Shown in pieces: positions 48,299 to 56,880 of a stretch of DNA of 64,000 nucleotides. The notes under the pieces were generated by a model. That model was not told the DNA's origin and searched no databases. It saw nothing but the letters and a program-made list of their open reading frames with translations. Within the stretch, counting starts at the first letter, position 1; the number at the start of each line of letters is the position of its first letter. Where the stretch lies: NCBI GenBank assembly GCA_947252755.1, contig CAMXWV010000003.1, positions 62,001 through 126,000 on the forward strand, given 5' to 3'. Origin of the DNA: an uncultured Dermabacter sp. GTDB lineage: Bacteria; Actinomycetota; Actinomycetes; Actinomycetales; Dermabacteraceae. Both the position numbers and the translations under genes were made by a program.

Positions 48299-49018
48299 CT
48301 ACACCCAGCCGCGTTCGGTGGCCACCCGGGCCGCGTCGAAGCTGTTGCGCGCCCCGGTTTTGTGAATCGCTGAGCTCAAATGGTTGCGCACGGTCCCGGG
48401 GGAGAGGTGCAGGCGCTGCGCGATCTCCTGCGGGCCGTCACCGCCGGTGGCGGCGCGCAGCACGTCCTGTTCCCGATCCGTCAGCGGATTCGTGCCCGCG
48501 AGCAGTGACTCCTGCGCAAGGGTCGGGTCGATCACGCGCAGGCCTGCGTGCACGCGGCGGATCGCGTCGGAGAGCTGATCGGGCGGTGTGTCCTTCACGA
48601 CGAATCCGCTGACGCCCGCGTCGAGTGCGCGCTGCACATAGCCGGGCCGGCCGAACGTGGTCACGATGATGATCCGCGGCGCCGTGCCGGAACTAGTGGA
48701 CGCTGCCGAGTCCGAACCGGCGGGGCCACTGGAATGGGTGGCGGCGCCGGAACGGCCGGCGGCGCGCACCCGCGCTGCGGCTTCGATCCCGCTCATGCCC
48801 GGCATCTCGATATCGAGCAGCAGAACATCCGGCTGGTGCTCCTGCACGGCGCTGAGCACCTCGTCACCGCGCCCCACGGACGCCACCACGTCGAGGTCCG
48901 GCTCCAGACTGAGCAGCGCCTCCAGCGCTGCCCGCACCAGGTCCTGATCCTCCGCGAGCATCACGCGGATAGGCCCCCGGCCTTCGGTTTCGTTGGTGCT
49001 ACGGGTTGGCGTGGTCAT
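48299..49018 (-). CDS. NarL/LuxR-family response regulator (DesR-like)
   Basis: This 239-residue regulator has a receiver domain with phospho-acceptor Asp69 (VLLLDIEMPGMSG) and a C-terminal LuxR helix-turn-helix (LTDREQDVLRAATGGDGPQEIAQRLHLSPGTVRNHLSSAIHKTG). Between the fourth helix and strand of the receiver is a Ser/Gly/Ala-rich insert of about 26 residues (residues 88-113) that is absent from typical members. It is the last gene of a four-gene operon; its ATG overlaps the histidine kinase stop. It probably controls the ABC exporter encoded upstream. Confidence 0.93.
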   Translation of the reverse strand: MTTPTRSTNETEGRGPIRVMLAEDQDLVRAALEALLSLEPDLDVVASVGRGDEVLSAVQEHQPDVLLLDIEMPGMSGIEAAARVRAAGRSGAATHSSGPAGSDSAASTSSGTAPRIIIVTTFGRPGYVQRALDAGVSGFVVKDTPPDQLSDAIRRVHAGLRVIDPTLAQESLLAGTNPLTDREQDVLRAATGGDGPQEIAQRLHLSPGTVRNHLSSAIHKTGARNSFDAARVATERGWV

Positions 49019-50124
49019 CCTGCCGTCACCTCCACTGCGGTTCCGCTTGGAGAGGAGGACACGCTGAGGCGGCCGGACTCGCCGGCCACCCGCTTCTCCA
49101 AGCCGCGCAGGCCGTTGCCACGCGCATCCGGGTTAAATCCGCGGCCGTCATCCATCACTACCAGGCGCTGCGGCTCCACCTGAATGGTGCAGGTACGCGC
49201 CTGCGCGTGCCGCACCGTGTTCGTCACTGCTTCCCGCAGCACTGCCGCGAACAGGGGAGCGTGGCGGCCGGCGAGCGCGTCGGCAGCAGCGGGGGATGGA
49301 GCTGTCACCACCACACCCGCCGATTCCAATGCCCGTTGAGCCGCCGTCAGCTCCTCCTGCAGGGATGCCTCCCGCACCTGCATAACGGTGGAGCGAGCCT
49401 CCGCGAGGGCCGTGCGGGACAGCGCCGCCACCTCCTGCATCTCCGTGGCCGCCCGTTCGGGATCCGAAGATGCCAGGCGCGAGGCGAGCTCTGCTTTCAG
49501 ATTGATCACCGTCAGTGAATGGCCGAGCACATCGTGCACGTCCCGTGCGATCCGCTCCCGCTCCTGGGACAGCGTCAGCTGCGTACGCAGCGCATCCTCA
49601 GCCTCCGCTCTCGCAATGAACGTGCCCATCACCAGCACAAAGAACGATCCGAGCAGTGTGGCCCCACCCGCGGTCACGAGCGGGATCTCGCCTCCGCTCA
49701 GCAGGAGCATCGCCGCGAATCCAGATCCGGCAAGCAGCATGCCCACCGGCCACGCGTACCGTGGACGAGTGGTGAAGGCGACGGAGGCCACCACGAACGT
49801 GATGAGGCTCAGCGTGAGATGCCCGGCGAATGGGATCGTCGCGAGCATGAGCAGGGCAAGGATGCTGCTCCAGGCGACGAGCAGGCCACGCCGGTTCGCA
49901 TGCCACGCGTCTGCCCGGCCGAAACCCAGCAGGTAGACGAGCGCAAATACGGCGAGGATTCCAAGCCCGGCGATCCGCATGCCCGCACCGTCCTGCAGGT
50001 GGAAGATCGCGGCAGCGGGGACGCTCAGGTAGATCAGCCAGACGCCGGAGATGAGCATGGTGCCGCGGTGCAGTGGGCCGATCAGCCGGCCCTCGTCCTG
50101 CACGTGGGCGCCGTCGGTGGTCAT
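49015..50124 (-). CDS. DesK-like sensor histidine kinase
   Basis: This 369-residue kinase has five or six N-terminal TM helices, then a HisKA_3 dimerisation domain with His197 in RERIARDVHDVLGHSLTVI, and an HATPase domain containing REAVTNTVRHAQA (N box) and VMDDGRGFNPDARGNGLRGL (G box). There is little extracytoplasmic sequence, so the stimulus is probably sensed within the membrane, as in DesK or LiaS-type systems. I chose ATG 50124, which overlaps the ABC permease stop. It phosphorylates the response regulator encoded directly downstream. Confidence 0.92.
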   Translation of the reverse strand: MTTDGAHVQDEGRLIGPLHRGTMLISGVWLIYLSVPAAAIFHLQDGAGMRIAGLGILAVFALVYLLGFGRADAWHANRRGLLVAWSSILALLMLATIPFAGHLTLSLITFVVASVAFTTRPRYAWPVGMLLAGSGFAAMLLLSGGEIPLVTAGGATLLGSFFVLVMGTFIARAEAEDALRTQLTLSQERERIARDVHDVLGHSLTVINLKAELASRLASSDPERAATEMQEVAALSRTALAEARSTVMQVREASLQEELTAAQRALESAGVVVTAPSPAAADALAGRHAPLFAAVLREAVTNTVRHAQARTCTIQVEPQRLVVMDDGRGFNPDARGNGLRGLEKRVAGESGRLSVSSSPSGTAVEVTAG

Positions 50125-50882
50125 GCACGTCCCTTCTCGCGGCGGCTGAGCACCCAGCATAGTCCAGCGAAGATCAGCAGCCACGCGGCGATGTTCACCA
50201 CTGCCACTGTCAGGCTCTCTGCGTCTGCACTGCCGCTCGCGGTGGGCTGAAGGCCTTCAGTGATCGGGTAGTGCGCCAGCACGTTCGCCCCGTACAGCGG
50301 GGTCCAGCGGGCGTATGGCAGCAGGGAGTCCGGCAGCGGCATGAACATGTTTGAGGCGAACGCGAGCAGCACCACGGAGGTGCTTGCAATGGACACTGCC
50401 GACTCGGACGGCAGCAGCATCGCCACGCCCAGGCCCAGGAACCCGAACGGAACGGACACCAGCACGCTGATCAGCATGGTCCATAGCCACGTGTCCAGCG
50501 GCAGTTCGGCGTTGGTGAGCGCACCGGTCACGTTGACGGCGAGCACCGGCAGCGCCACTCGCACCAGGATCTCTACAGTGTGCGCCAGCAGCTCATTCGC
50601 GGTGGAGAGGGGAGTGAGCGCCAGCTGCCGACCCCACCCGGTGGTGCGTTCCACCGCAAGGGCTCCGGCCCCGCCCACCGCCGCGGTGGCGCCGCCATAC
50701 ACCGCCATGGACACCATGACGTAGGCGGATCCGTTGCCGTCGCCGACGGGCTGGTCCGACCACTGCTGCCCCGCGCCGAACACGAGGTACATCAGCACCG
50801 GCAGGGCAACGGTGAAGAAGAGCCCCGCCCAGTCGCGTGTGATGCGTTTGAGGGATAGTCCGATGAACAGTGTGCGGTTCAT
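50121..50882 (-). CDS. ABC-2 type transporter permease
   Basis: This 253-residue protein has six TM helices and the ABC-2 (DrrB/YadH-like) pattern: a first loop with WAGLFFTVALPVLMYLVFGAG, a central VERTTGWGRQLALTPLS cytoplasmic loop, and a last helix pair ending in basic RREKGRA. It is the membrane partner of the adjacent ATPase; ATGA overlaps on both sides show tight coupling with the ATPase and the kinase. Probable function is export of a toxic lipid or antibiotic-like compound, by analogy with other kinase-linked ABC-2 exporters. Confidence 0.9.
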   Translation of the reverse strand: MNRTLFIGLSLKRITRDWAGLFFTVALPVLMYLVFGAGQQWSDQPVGDGNGSAYVMVSMAVYGGATAAVGGAGALAVERTTGWGRQLALTPLSTANELLAHTVEILVRVALPVLAVNVTGALTNAELPLDTWLWTMLISVLVSVPFGFLGLGVAMLLPSESAVSIASTSVVLLAFASNMFMPLPDSLLPYARWTPLYGANVLAHYPITEGLQPTASGSADAESLTVAVVNIAAWLLIFAGLCWVLSRREKGRA

Positions 50883-51886
50883 GCTGCCTCCTTCGGAAGG
50901 TCAGTGGTCGAGGTAGCGGAGGGAGTGCCGGTGAGGGCGTGGAAGGCGTCGTCCAGACTGCCGGCCTCCACCAGCAGGCTGCGGCCGGTGTGCGGGGCAG
51001 GCGCGCTGAGCAGAGCGAGCGCGGTAGCGTCCGGTTCAGTGGTGGTGATCCGCACGCGGTCCCCGTTCCAGCTCACGGCCGTGGCCTCCGGGATTTCGGG
51101 CAGCTCTCGGCTGCCCACCGTGGCTTCCACATGCGCCACGTGGCTGATAGCGCGGATCTCCGCGACGGGACCGTCAGCCACGATTTCGCCGCCTGCCATC
51201 ATCACGATCCGCTCCGCGAACTGGGAGGCTTCCTCAAGGTAGTGCGTGGCGAACAGGATGGTGCGGCCCGCTTCAGCCTGGCTGCGCATCGCCTCCCAGA
51301 AGGCGCGGCGAGCCTGCGGGTCCATCCCCGCAGTGGGCTCGTCCAGAATCAGCAGGTCCGGGTTGCTGAGCAGGGCAAGCGCGAAGCGAATCCGCTGCTG
51401 CTCACCTCCGGAGCAGGCCTTGACCCGGCGATGCTGCAGGTCAGTGAGGCGCGCCTTCTCCAGCACGGTGGCAAGATCCATCGGATTTCTGTAGGCCGCG
51501 CCCACCAGGCGGATCGTGTCCCGCACGGTGAGGTCCGGCAGCAGGCCGCCGGTTTGGAGCATGGCGCCGACGCGCTCTTGTGCCACTGCGTCACGGGCGC
51601 CCATGCTGGTGATCTGGACTGTGCCGGTCGTGGGTGATGTGAGGCCGAGCAGCATGTCCATGAGCGTGGTCTTGCCGGCACCGTTTGGGCCCAGCAGCGC
51701 CACGATCTCGCCGCGGTTGATGCTGAGGGACAGGTCGCGGACGGCAGTGATTGTGCGCGGGGCATCGTCTTTGCCGCGCCGTCGGCCGCCGCGCGCGGCG
51801 AACTGTTTGGTGACGCCGCGGGCGTCCACCATCGGGCGCCACGGTGAATCAGGGGGTGTTGTGCTGGGGTGTTCTTCTGTTCTCAT
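50879..51886 (-). CDS. ABC transporter ATP-binding protein
   Basis: A 335-residue ATPase of the DrrA/CcmA type. Walker A is LLGPNGAGKTT, the Q-loop follows in GAMLQTGG, and the signature is CSGGEQQRIRFALAL (Cys replaces the usual Leu of LSGGQ). Walker B is LLILDEPTAGMDP and the H-loop is FATHYLEEA. A C-terminal domain of about 90 residues follows the core, as in exporters of this class. The first gene of the four-gene operon, it would power the ABC-2 permease encoded next. Confidence 0.93.
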   Translation of the reverse strand: MRTEEHPSTTPPDSPWRPMVDARGVTKQFAARGGRRRGKDDAPRTITAVRDLSLSINRGEIVALLGPNGAGKTTLMDMLLGLTSPTTGTVQITSMGARDAVAQERVGAMLQTGGLLPDLTVRDTIRLVGAAYRNPMDLATVLEKARLTDLQHRRVKACSGGEQQRIRFALALLSNPDLLILDEPTAGMDPQARRAFWEAMRSQAEAGRTILFATHYLEEASQFAERIVMMAGGEIVADGPVAEIRAISHVAHVEATVGSRELPEIPEATAVSWNGDRVRITTTEPDATALALLSAPAPHTGRSLLVEAGSLDDAFHALTGTPSATSTTDLPKEAA

Positions 51887-52037
51887 GCCCCCAGTCTTCA
51901 GGGGGATCAGCAGGATGGGGTCCGATGCCAGTCATGAGGTGGGCATGACAGGAGTCATGGGTGACGGTCCGCGAGCTGTGGACGGCTGCCCGGCGGCCGC
52001 GGATGACCAGCTCACCAGCTGTGGACAGCCGGTGGGG

Positions 52038-52958
52038 TCACTCGGCGGGCTTCGCCTCCGCAGCGCGCTCCTCTGCCAGGGCGTTCCGGCGGTACGCCAC
52101 CCAGAAGTACCCGCCCACGAACAGTGCCCCGCCGATGATGTTGCCGATCGTCACGGGCAGCAGGTTCTTCAGGAAGATGTTCCCGATCGTGATCGAAGAG
52201 AAGTCAGCCGGTGACACGCCCGCTGCCTGTACCGCAGCACTTCCCCAGAACTCAGCGCCGAACAGGTGGGTGATCACCCAGCCCATCGGCAGCATGAACA
52301 TGTTCGCCACCGAGTGTTCGAAACCGGTGGACACGAACAGCGCGATCGGTCCGGCGATCGCGAGCATCTTGTCCGCGGCGCTGCGGCCCGCGTTCGCCAG
52401 CCACACTGCGAGGCACACGGCGAAGTTCGCCATGATGCCGAGTGCGAGCGCCTGGCCGAAGTCCAGATTGACCTTTGCCTGGGTTGTGTTGACTACCACC
52501 AGACCCCAGGCGCCGCCGTTGGAGAGCGGGGTCTTCGCCAGGGCAACGATCGCGACCACGATCAGCGCGCCCACGAAGTTACCGATGTAGGACACCGCCC
52601 AATGGCGCGCCATCACAGCCCAGCTGAGCCGCTTGGACAGGGCGGGCACGATGGACATGGTGCTGCCGGTGAACAGGTCCGAGCCGGAGATCACCACGAG
52701 CATCAGACCCACTGAGAACACCAGGCCGCCGATGATCTTGGTGACGCCGAGCGGAAGGCCTGAGTCGGGACCCGCTCCCTGCTGAGAGGTGACGAAGAAG
52801 ATGAACCCGAGCGCAATGTAGGCGCCGCCGGTCAGCGAAAGCCAGAACAGCTGGCCGAGCGGCTTCGTGGCCTTGGATCGCATACCGTCTTCCAGGGACC
52901 GCGCCATCGCCGGGGGCGTTGCCATGACGACCTGCGGAACAAAGGACTTATCCACCAT
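52038..52958 (-). CDS. focA: formate/nitrite channel (FocA/NirC family)
   Basis: This 306-residue protein has six TM helices of the FNT family. Key motifs are the selectivity-loop sequence GSDLFTGSTMSIVPALSKR (slit region) and GFEHSVANMFMLPMG with the conserved central-pore His. The C-terminus is a charged tail rich in Ala and Glu. It starts at ATG 52958 with AGGAAGG upstream. Formate export or import during fermentation would complement the DMSO-reductase and butanediol genes elsewhere in the window. No pyruvate formate-lyase gene is adjacent. Confidence 0.93.
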   Translation of the reverse strand: MVDKSFVPQVVMATPPAMARSLEDGMRSKATKPLGQLFWLSLTGGAYIALGFIFFVTSQQGAGPDSGLPLGVTKIIGGLVFSVGLMLVVISGSDLFTGSTMSIVPALSKRLSWAVMARHWAVSYIGNFVGALIVVAIVALAKTPLSNGGAWGLVVVNTTQAKVNLDFGQALALGIMANFAVCLAVWLANAGRSAADKMLAIAGPIALFVSTGFEHSVANMFMLPMGWVITHLFGAEFWGSAAVQAAGVSPADFSSITIGNIFLKNLLPVTIGNIIGGALFVGGYFWVAYRRNALAEERAAEAKPAE

Positions 52959-53057
52959 TCAGCCTTCCTGTGATGCGTCCGTGCGAATACCGGACAACTC
53001 CACCTCCACAGTACGCCTGTGTTCGCGAGATCCGGTGATCAGAATGGGCCGACCGGA

Positions 53058-55280
53058 TCACTTCCAGTCCACGATCTGCCAGCGGCCCTTCTTCGCCTCC
53101 GCATACAGACCCAGATCCGGGGAGATCGCGGTGGGGTGGCCGAGCAGCTCCAGCCATGCCGTATCCGCTACCGAGTCGCCGTACCCGTAGGACTTGGACA
53201 GGTCGATGTCGTGCTCGTCCGCGTACTTGCGCAGCCAATTCGCGCGGGCCTCATCCACCACCGGCGGGGTGGCCAGATACCCGGTGAGGGTGCCGTCCTC
53301 CGCAATGTGCATGCGGGTGGCCACCACATCATCGAACAGATCCGCGATCGGCTCCACGAGCAGGTCCAGCGCACCCGTGACGAGCACCAGGCGGTGACCT
53401 GCGGCGCGGTGAGCCTGAATGCGCTCCATCGCCTGCTGGCGGATTGACGAGCGCACCTTGTCACCGAGCGGGCCGTTCAGCACCTCATGGATCTCGCTCG
53501 TGGTGAAGCCCCGGTAGCGGCGGTTCACAGAGCGAATGAACTCGGAGCGGTCGCGGTACTCCGCGAACAGGTACTGCGGCAGAGCGCCGGCCAGCTTCGC
53601 GGTCTCAGCAGCCCACTGGGTGCGCGGGCGGGTGGCCCGCATGATCTGCAGGTACTGCTGCACGATGTTCTGCGCGGTCAGGGTGCCGTCCAGATCAAAC
53701 ACGGCCAGCACATCGCTGCCCGGCTTCAGCTCCACCGGTTTGCGGGCCTGACGCCTGCGCTGCGCTGCTTTGGCGCGCGTGTAGGCCTTGGTCAGCTCGG
53801 TCAGCGCCGGCAGATGCTGCTGCTGGAAGAAGTCACGCCAGTTGATCTCGGTGACGTCGAAGTCATTGCCGGCCAGGAACTCAGCGGGCAGCTCTTCGCG
53901 CAGTGCGCGGGTGTTCGCATCATCGAACACCATCTCTGTTTTCGTGTAGTGCCGGTACAGGTCGGTGAACTTGCGCAGCGTCTCCAGACCGGACACGGTC
54001 TTGTTGAGGGAACCGGCCCACTCTCGGGTGCGGGCTGAGCCCGGCAGGCGGCGCACCAGAGACTGAGCAACACCGGCCGCTTTCTGAGTGGCCCAGAAGC
54101 GCGCCTCGATCAGCTCCACGGACGGGAAGGACCATTCGGGAACGCGGATCTCCTTGCCGTCATCATCGGTGAGCGGATGCTCGGTGAAATACTCGTGGAC
54201 ATTGCTGACCATCTCGTGGAACGGCAGCGGATTGGAGGAGCCGGACACCACCTGGAAGTACGCGTCGTCCCCGCGGCGCTGCACATCCTGGGTGGCGAGG
54301 GCCACGATCACGTTGACCACGAAGTCCACCGGGATGATGTCCAGGATCGAATCGGCAAGACCGGGGAACTCGGGCAGCCTGCCGTTGCCGTACGCCATGA
54401 TCAGCGGATCGGCCACCTTGTAGCCGTCGATCCAGCCGGGGAATGGACGGCGCATGGCTGACTCGATGATCGAGGGGCGAACCACGGACAGGCGGTGCCC
54501 ATTGCCCACCCACAGGTCCTCCGCCACTCGCTCCGCCATCGCCTTGGTGAACGTGTAGATATCCGTCCAGCCCAGGGAGTTTGCGCGCTGCAGACCGTAG
54601 TCCTGCAGGCGGGTGCGCACCCAGTCCTGGCGGGCCTTCTCCGCCAGCGACGCGCTCGCCTTCGGGCCCATCTTGCCGGCGTGCGAATCCGCTTTGCGCA
54701 TCAGCTTCTTCAGCACCTCGGGGGTGCGGGACTGTGCCTCCACCCGTTCCTTCGCAGCGAGCGCCATCTCGAACTCGGCGCGCCAGTCGGCGTCATGGCT
54801 GAGGCGGCCTTCGCGACGCAGACCCTTCGCAATGCCGGACACGTATGCGGTGGACACGTGGATCACATGCGGGTCCTGCTTCGCCGCCAGCAGCGCCTCA
54901 TAGAGGCTCTTCGCCCCGCCCACATTGGTGCTGAAGGCCTCGTTGATCGGCGGGTCAAAGGACACTGAGGACGCCGAGTGGATGACCACATCCACGTTGC
55001 GCTCCAGCGCCGGCAGGTCCGTGAGATCACCCTCCAGAACGTCCACGCGCTCCTCGAACGCGCGCGCCACCTCGTCTTTGCCGACCCGCTCCGCCCACGC
55101 GGAGAACACCGGTTTGCGCAGCAGCGACTCCAGACGCTTCCTGCCGCTCAGTGAGCCCTTCGGACGGACCACTGCCGTCACTCTCACGGAGGGGTGGTTC
55201 TCCAGCAGCACCTGAAGCACTGCCTGGCCCAGGAATCCGGTCACACCGGTCAGCAGGATCTCTTTGTCAATGGTGGCCAT
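53058..55280 (-). CDS. fatty acyl-CoA reductase (FAR) fused to HAD-IB phosphatase
   Basis: This 740-residue two-domain protein starts with an extended SDR/FAR domain: TGVTGFLGQ (NADPH site, 11-19), VIHSASSVSF, IHVSTAYVSG, catalytic Tyr242 and Lys246 in IYTFTK, and VVRPSIIES...FPGWIDGYK, which strongly resembles animal and mycobacterial FAR. A FAR_C-like helical part (about 400-500) follows. The HAD-IB domain starts at DLDGT (529-533), with VTGAL and GYGDSVADT (motif IV). It would reduce long-chain acyl-CoA to the fatty alcohol; the HAD part may dephosphorylate a lipid or glycerol phosphate. It is divergent from the alkyl-DHAP synthase operon, which needs exactly such an alcohol. Confidence 0.92.
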   Translation of the reverse strand: MATIDKEILLTGVTGFLGQAVLQVLLENHPSVRVTAVVRPKGSLSGRKRLESLLRKPVFSAWAERVGKDEVARAFEERVDVLEGDLTDLPALERNVDVVIHSASSVSFDPPINEAFSTNVGGAKSLYEALLAAKQDPHVIHVSTAYVSGIAKGLRREGRLSHDADWRAEFEMALAAKERVEAQSRTPEVLKKLMRKADSHAGKMGPKASASLAEKARQDWVRTRLQDYGLQRANSLGWTDIYTFTKAMAERVAEDLWVGNGHRLSVVRPSIIESAMRRPFPGWIDGYKVADPLIMAYGNGRLPEFPGLADSILDIIPVDFVVNVIVALATQDVQRRGDDAYFQVVSGSSNPLPFHEMVSNVHEYFTEHPLTDDDGKEIRVPEWSFPSVELIEARFWATQKAAGVAQSLVRRLPGSARTREWAGSLNKTVSGLETLRKFTDLYRHYTKTEMVFDDANTRALREELPAEFLAGNDFDVTEINWRDFFQQQHLPALTELTKAYTRAKAAQRRRQARKPVELKPGSDVLAVFDLDGTLTAQNIVQQYLQIMRATRPRTQWAAETAKLAGALPQYLFAEYRDRSEFIRSVNRRYRGFTTSEIHEVLNGPLGDKVRSSIRQQAMERIQAHRAAGHRLVLVTGALDLLVEPIADLFDDVVATRMHIAEDGTLTGYLATPPVVDEARANWLRKYADEHDIDLSKSYGYGDSVADTAWLELLGHPTAISPDLGLYAEAKKGRWQIVDWK

Positions 55281-55344
55281 CGGACTGGTTCTTACCCTCT
55301 CGTTGAGCGGCCGTGCACAGTGCCCTTCAAGGAGGGGGAGAGGC

Positions 55345-55378
55345 CGGCTGAATCAGCCGTTAGTGTATCGTAGACGCC
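55345..55378. promoter_or_regulatory. palindromic operator candidate and SDR promoter between FAR and the ether-lipid operon
   Basis: A perfect 7-1-7 palindrome, CGGCTGA-A-TCAGCCG, occupies 55345-55359 in the 98-base divergent spacer. A -10-like TATCGT at 55366-55371 lies shortly before the ATG at 55379, so that mRNA would be nearly leaderless. The palindrome would cover the -35 region and could control both directions. Confidence 0.6.
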
Positions 55379-56152
55379 ATGCTCAGGGCCCTTGTCACCG
55401 GCGGAACATCAGGCATCGGAGCGGCATTTGCGAAGGCATTCGCCACGCGCGGGATGGACCTTGTTCTTGTGGCCCGAGACGGCGCACGCCTGGAATCCTT
55501 CGCCGATCAGCTTCGATCCCAGTATGACGTGACCGTGGAAACGATTCAGGCGGACCTGGTGGATCATGCCGCCCAGGACCGGGTTGCCGCGCGCCTGGAA
55601 CAGGACCCGCCCGTGGACGTGCTCGTCAACAACGCCGGCTTCTCCGTGCGCACGGACATCCTGGGCCCGGACCTCTCCCTCCACGATGACGGCTTCAGCG
55701 TGATGTGTCGCGCGGTGCTGCACCTCTCAGCAGCTGCCGGCCGCACCATGAGCGCCCGCGGCCGCGGCTGGATCATCAATGTCACCTCCACCAGCGCATT
55801 TGTGCCGCAGAACAACTACAGCGCGATGAAGGCCTGGGCGCAGACCTACACCGAGGCGCTTGCGGTGCGGCTCGCCGGCACCGGCGTCACTGTCACCGCT
55901 CTGGCCCCCGGCTGGGTGCGCACGGAGTTCCACTCCCGTGCCGGCATCACCGGCTCCTCAATCCCGAAGTTCCTGTGGCTGGACCCGGACAAGCTGGTGC
56001 AGGAATGTCTGCGCGATGTGGCAGCCGGCAAGGTCATCTCCATCCCGTCACTGCGGTTCAAGCTGATCGTGGCCGGCTCCCGTCTGGCCCCCCGCACTGC
56101 CATCCGCCGCCTGAGCGCCTGGCTCACCGCGCGAAGGAGCAGAGAGAAGTGA
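55379..56152 (+). CDS. short-chain dehydrogenase, candidate alkyl/acyl-DHAP reductase
   Basis: This 257-residue classical SDR has TGGTSGIG (7-14) for NADP binding, VARDGARL after the second strand (Arg favours NADP), NNAG, and the catalytic Ser with Tyr147 and Lys151 in YSAMK. The C-terminal 40 residues are basic and hydrophobic (SRLAPRTAIRRLSAWLTARRS), suggesting membrane association. It is the first gene of a three-gene operon with an acyltransferase and alkyl-DHAP synthase. By analogy with animal DHRS7B, it may reduce 1-alkyl-DHAP to 1-alkyl-glycerol-3-phosphate. That substrate is inferred only from context; FAR-product reduction is an alternative. Confidence 0.82.
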   Translation: MLRALVTGGTSGIGAAFAKAFATRGMDLVLVARDGARLESFADQLRSQYDVTVETIQADLVDHAAQDRVAARLEQDPPVDVLVNNAGFSVRTDILGPDLSLHDDGFSVMCRAVLHLSAAAGRTMSARGRGWIINVTSTSAFVPQNNYSAMKAWAQTYTEALAVRLAGTGVTVTALAPGWVRTEFHSRAGITGSSIPKFLWLDPDKLVQECLRDVAAGKVISIPSLRFKLIVAGSRLAPRTAIRRLSAWLTARRSREK

Positions 56153-56880
56153 CGAACTACCACGACACCCGTCTGTACAAGTCCCGCTGGCGCTCCGCTG
56201 TGCGCATGGTGCTGCAGCGCGGATTCTTCCGCACCCTTGTGCGCTCCACCATCACCCAGAGCGTGCACGCGGACCCCGCGGTCTCCCGGGTCAAGGGCGC
56301 TTTTGTGCTGGTGGCAAACCACACCAGCCACCTTGACGCCCCCATGCTCATGCAGGGTCTGCCCCGCAAGCAGGCCCGGTTCCTCTCCACCGGCGTGGGC
56401 CGCGACTACTTCTTCGATGTCTGGTACCGCCGAATCTTCGTGCGGTGGATGTTCAACGCGTTCCCGATCGACCGGGACGGCTCCAAGCAGAACCAAGGAC
56501 TCAGCCGCGCCCTGCTCAAAGACGATGTGCCGATCCTCGTGTTCCCGGAGGCCACCCGCCAGATGACCGGCACCATGGCCACGTTCAAACCCGGCGCTGC
56601 CGCGCTCGCGGCCAGCATCGGCATTCCGGTGATCCCCGCAGCGCTGATCGGCGGCTTCGAAGCGATGCCGAAGGGCCGCAGCTGGCCGAAGCCGGGCCGA
56701 CCGCCGGTGGGCGTGGTGTTTGGTGCGCCGCTGCACGCCCGCGATGGCGAACCCGTCACCGAGTTCAGCCAGCGGATCCAGGCGGCGGTGCAGGACCTGT
56801 ACCACAACAACTATGAGCGCGTGATGCACAGCGCGGATGCGTCGGCAACGGCCGAGCAAGGTAAGGAGAATCGTTCATGA
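56149..56880 (+). CDS. PlsC-like 1-acylglycerol-3-phosphate / DHAP acyltransferase
   Basis: This 243-residue membrane-associated acyltransferase has the catalytic block NHTSHLD (57-63, NH-x4-D), FNAFPIDRDG, VFPEATRQ (132-138; the usual FPEGTRS reads FPEATRQ), and PVIPAALIGG. It starts at GTG 56149, overlapping the SDR stop (GTGA), and its stop overlaps the AGPS gene start. In an ether-lipid pathway it could form 1-acyl-DHAP, the acceptor for the alkyl exchange, or acylate position 2 of the alkyl-glycerophosphate. The sequence does not settle which. Confidence 0.85.
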   Translation: MTNYHDTRLYKSRWRSAVRMVLQRGFFRTLVRSTITQSVHADPAVSRVKGAFVLVANHTSHLDAPMLMQGLPRKQARFLSTGVGRDYFFDVWYRRIFVRWMFNAFPIDRDGSKQNQGLSRALLKDDVPILVFPEATRQMTGTMATFKPGAAALAASIGIPVIPAALIGGFEAMPKGRSWPKPGRPPVGVVFGAPLHARDGEPVTEFSQRIQAAVQDLYHNNYERVMHSADASATAEQGKENRS

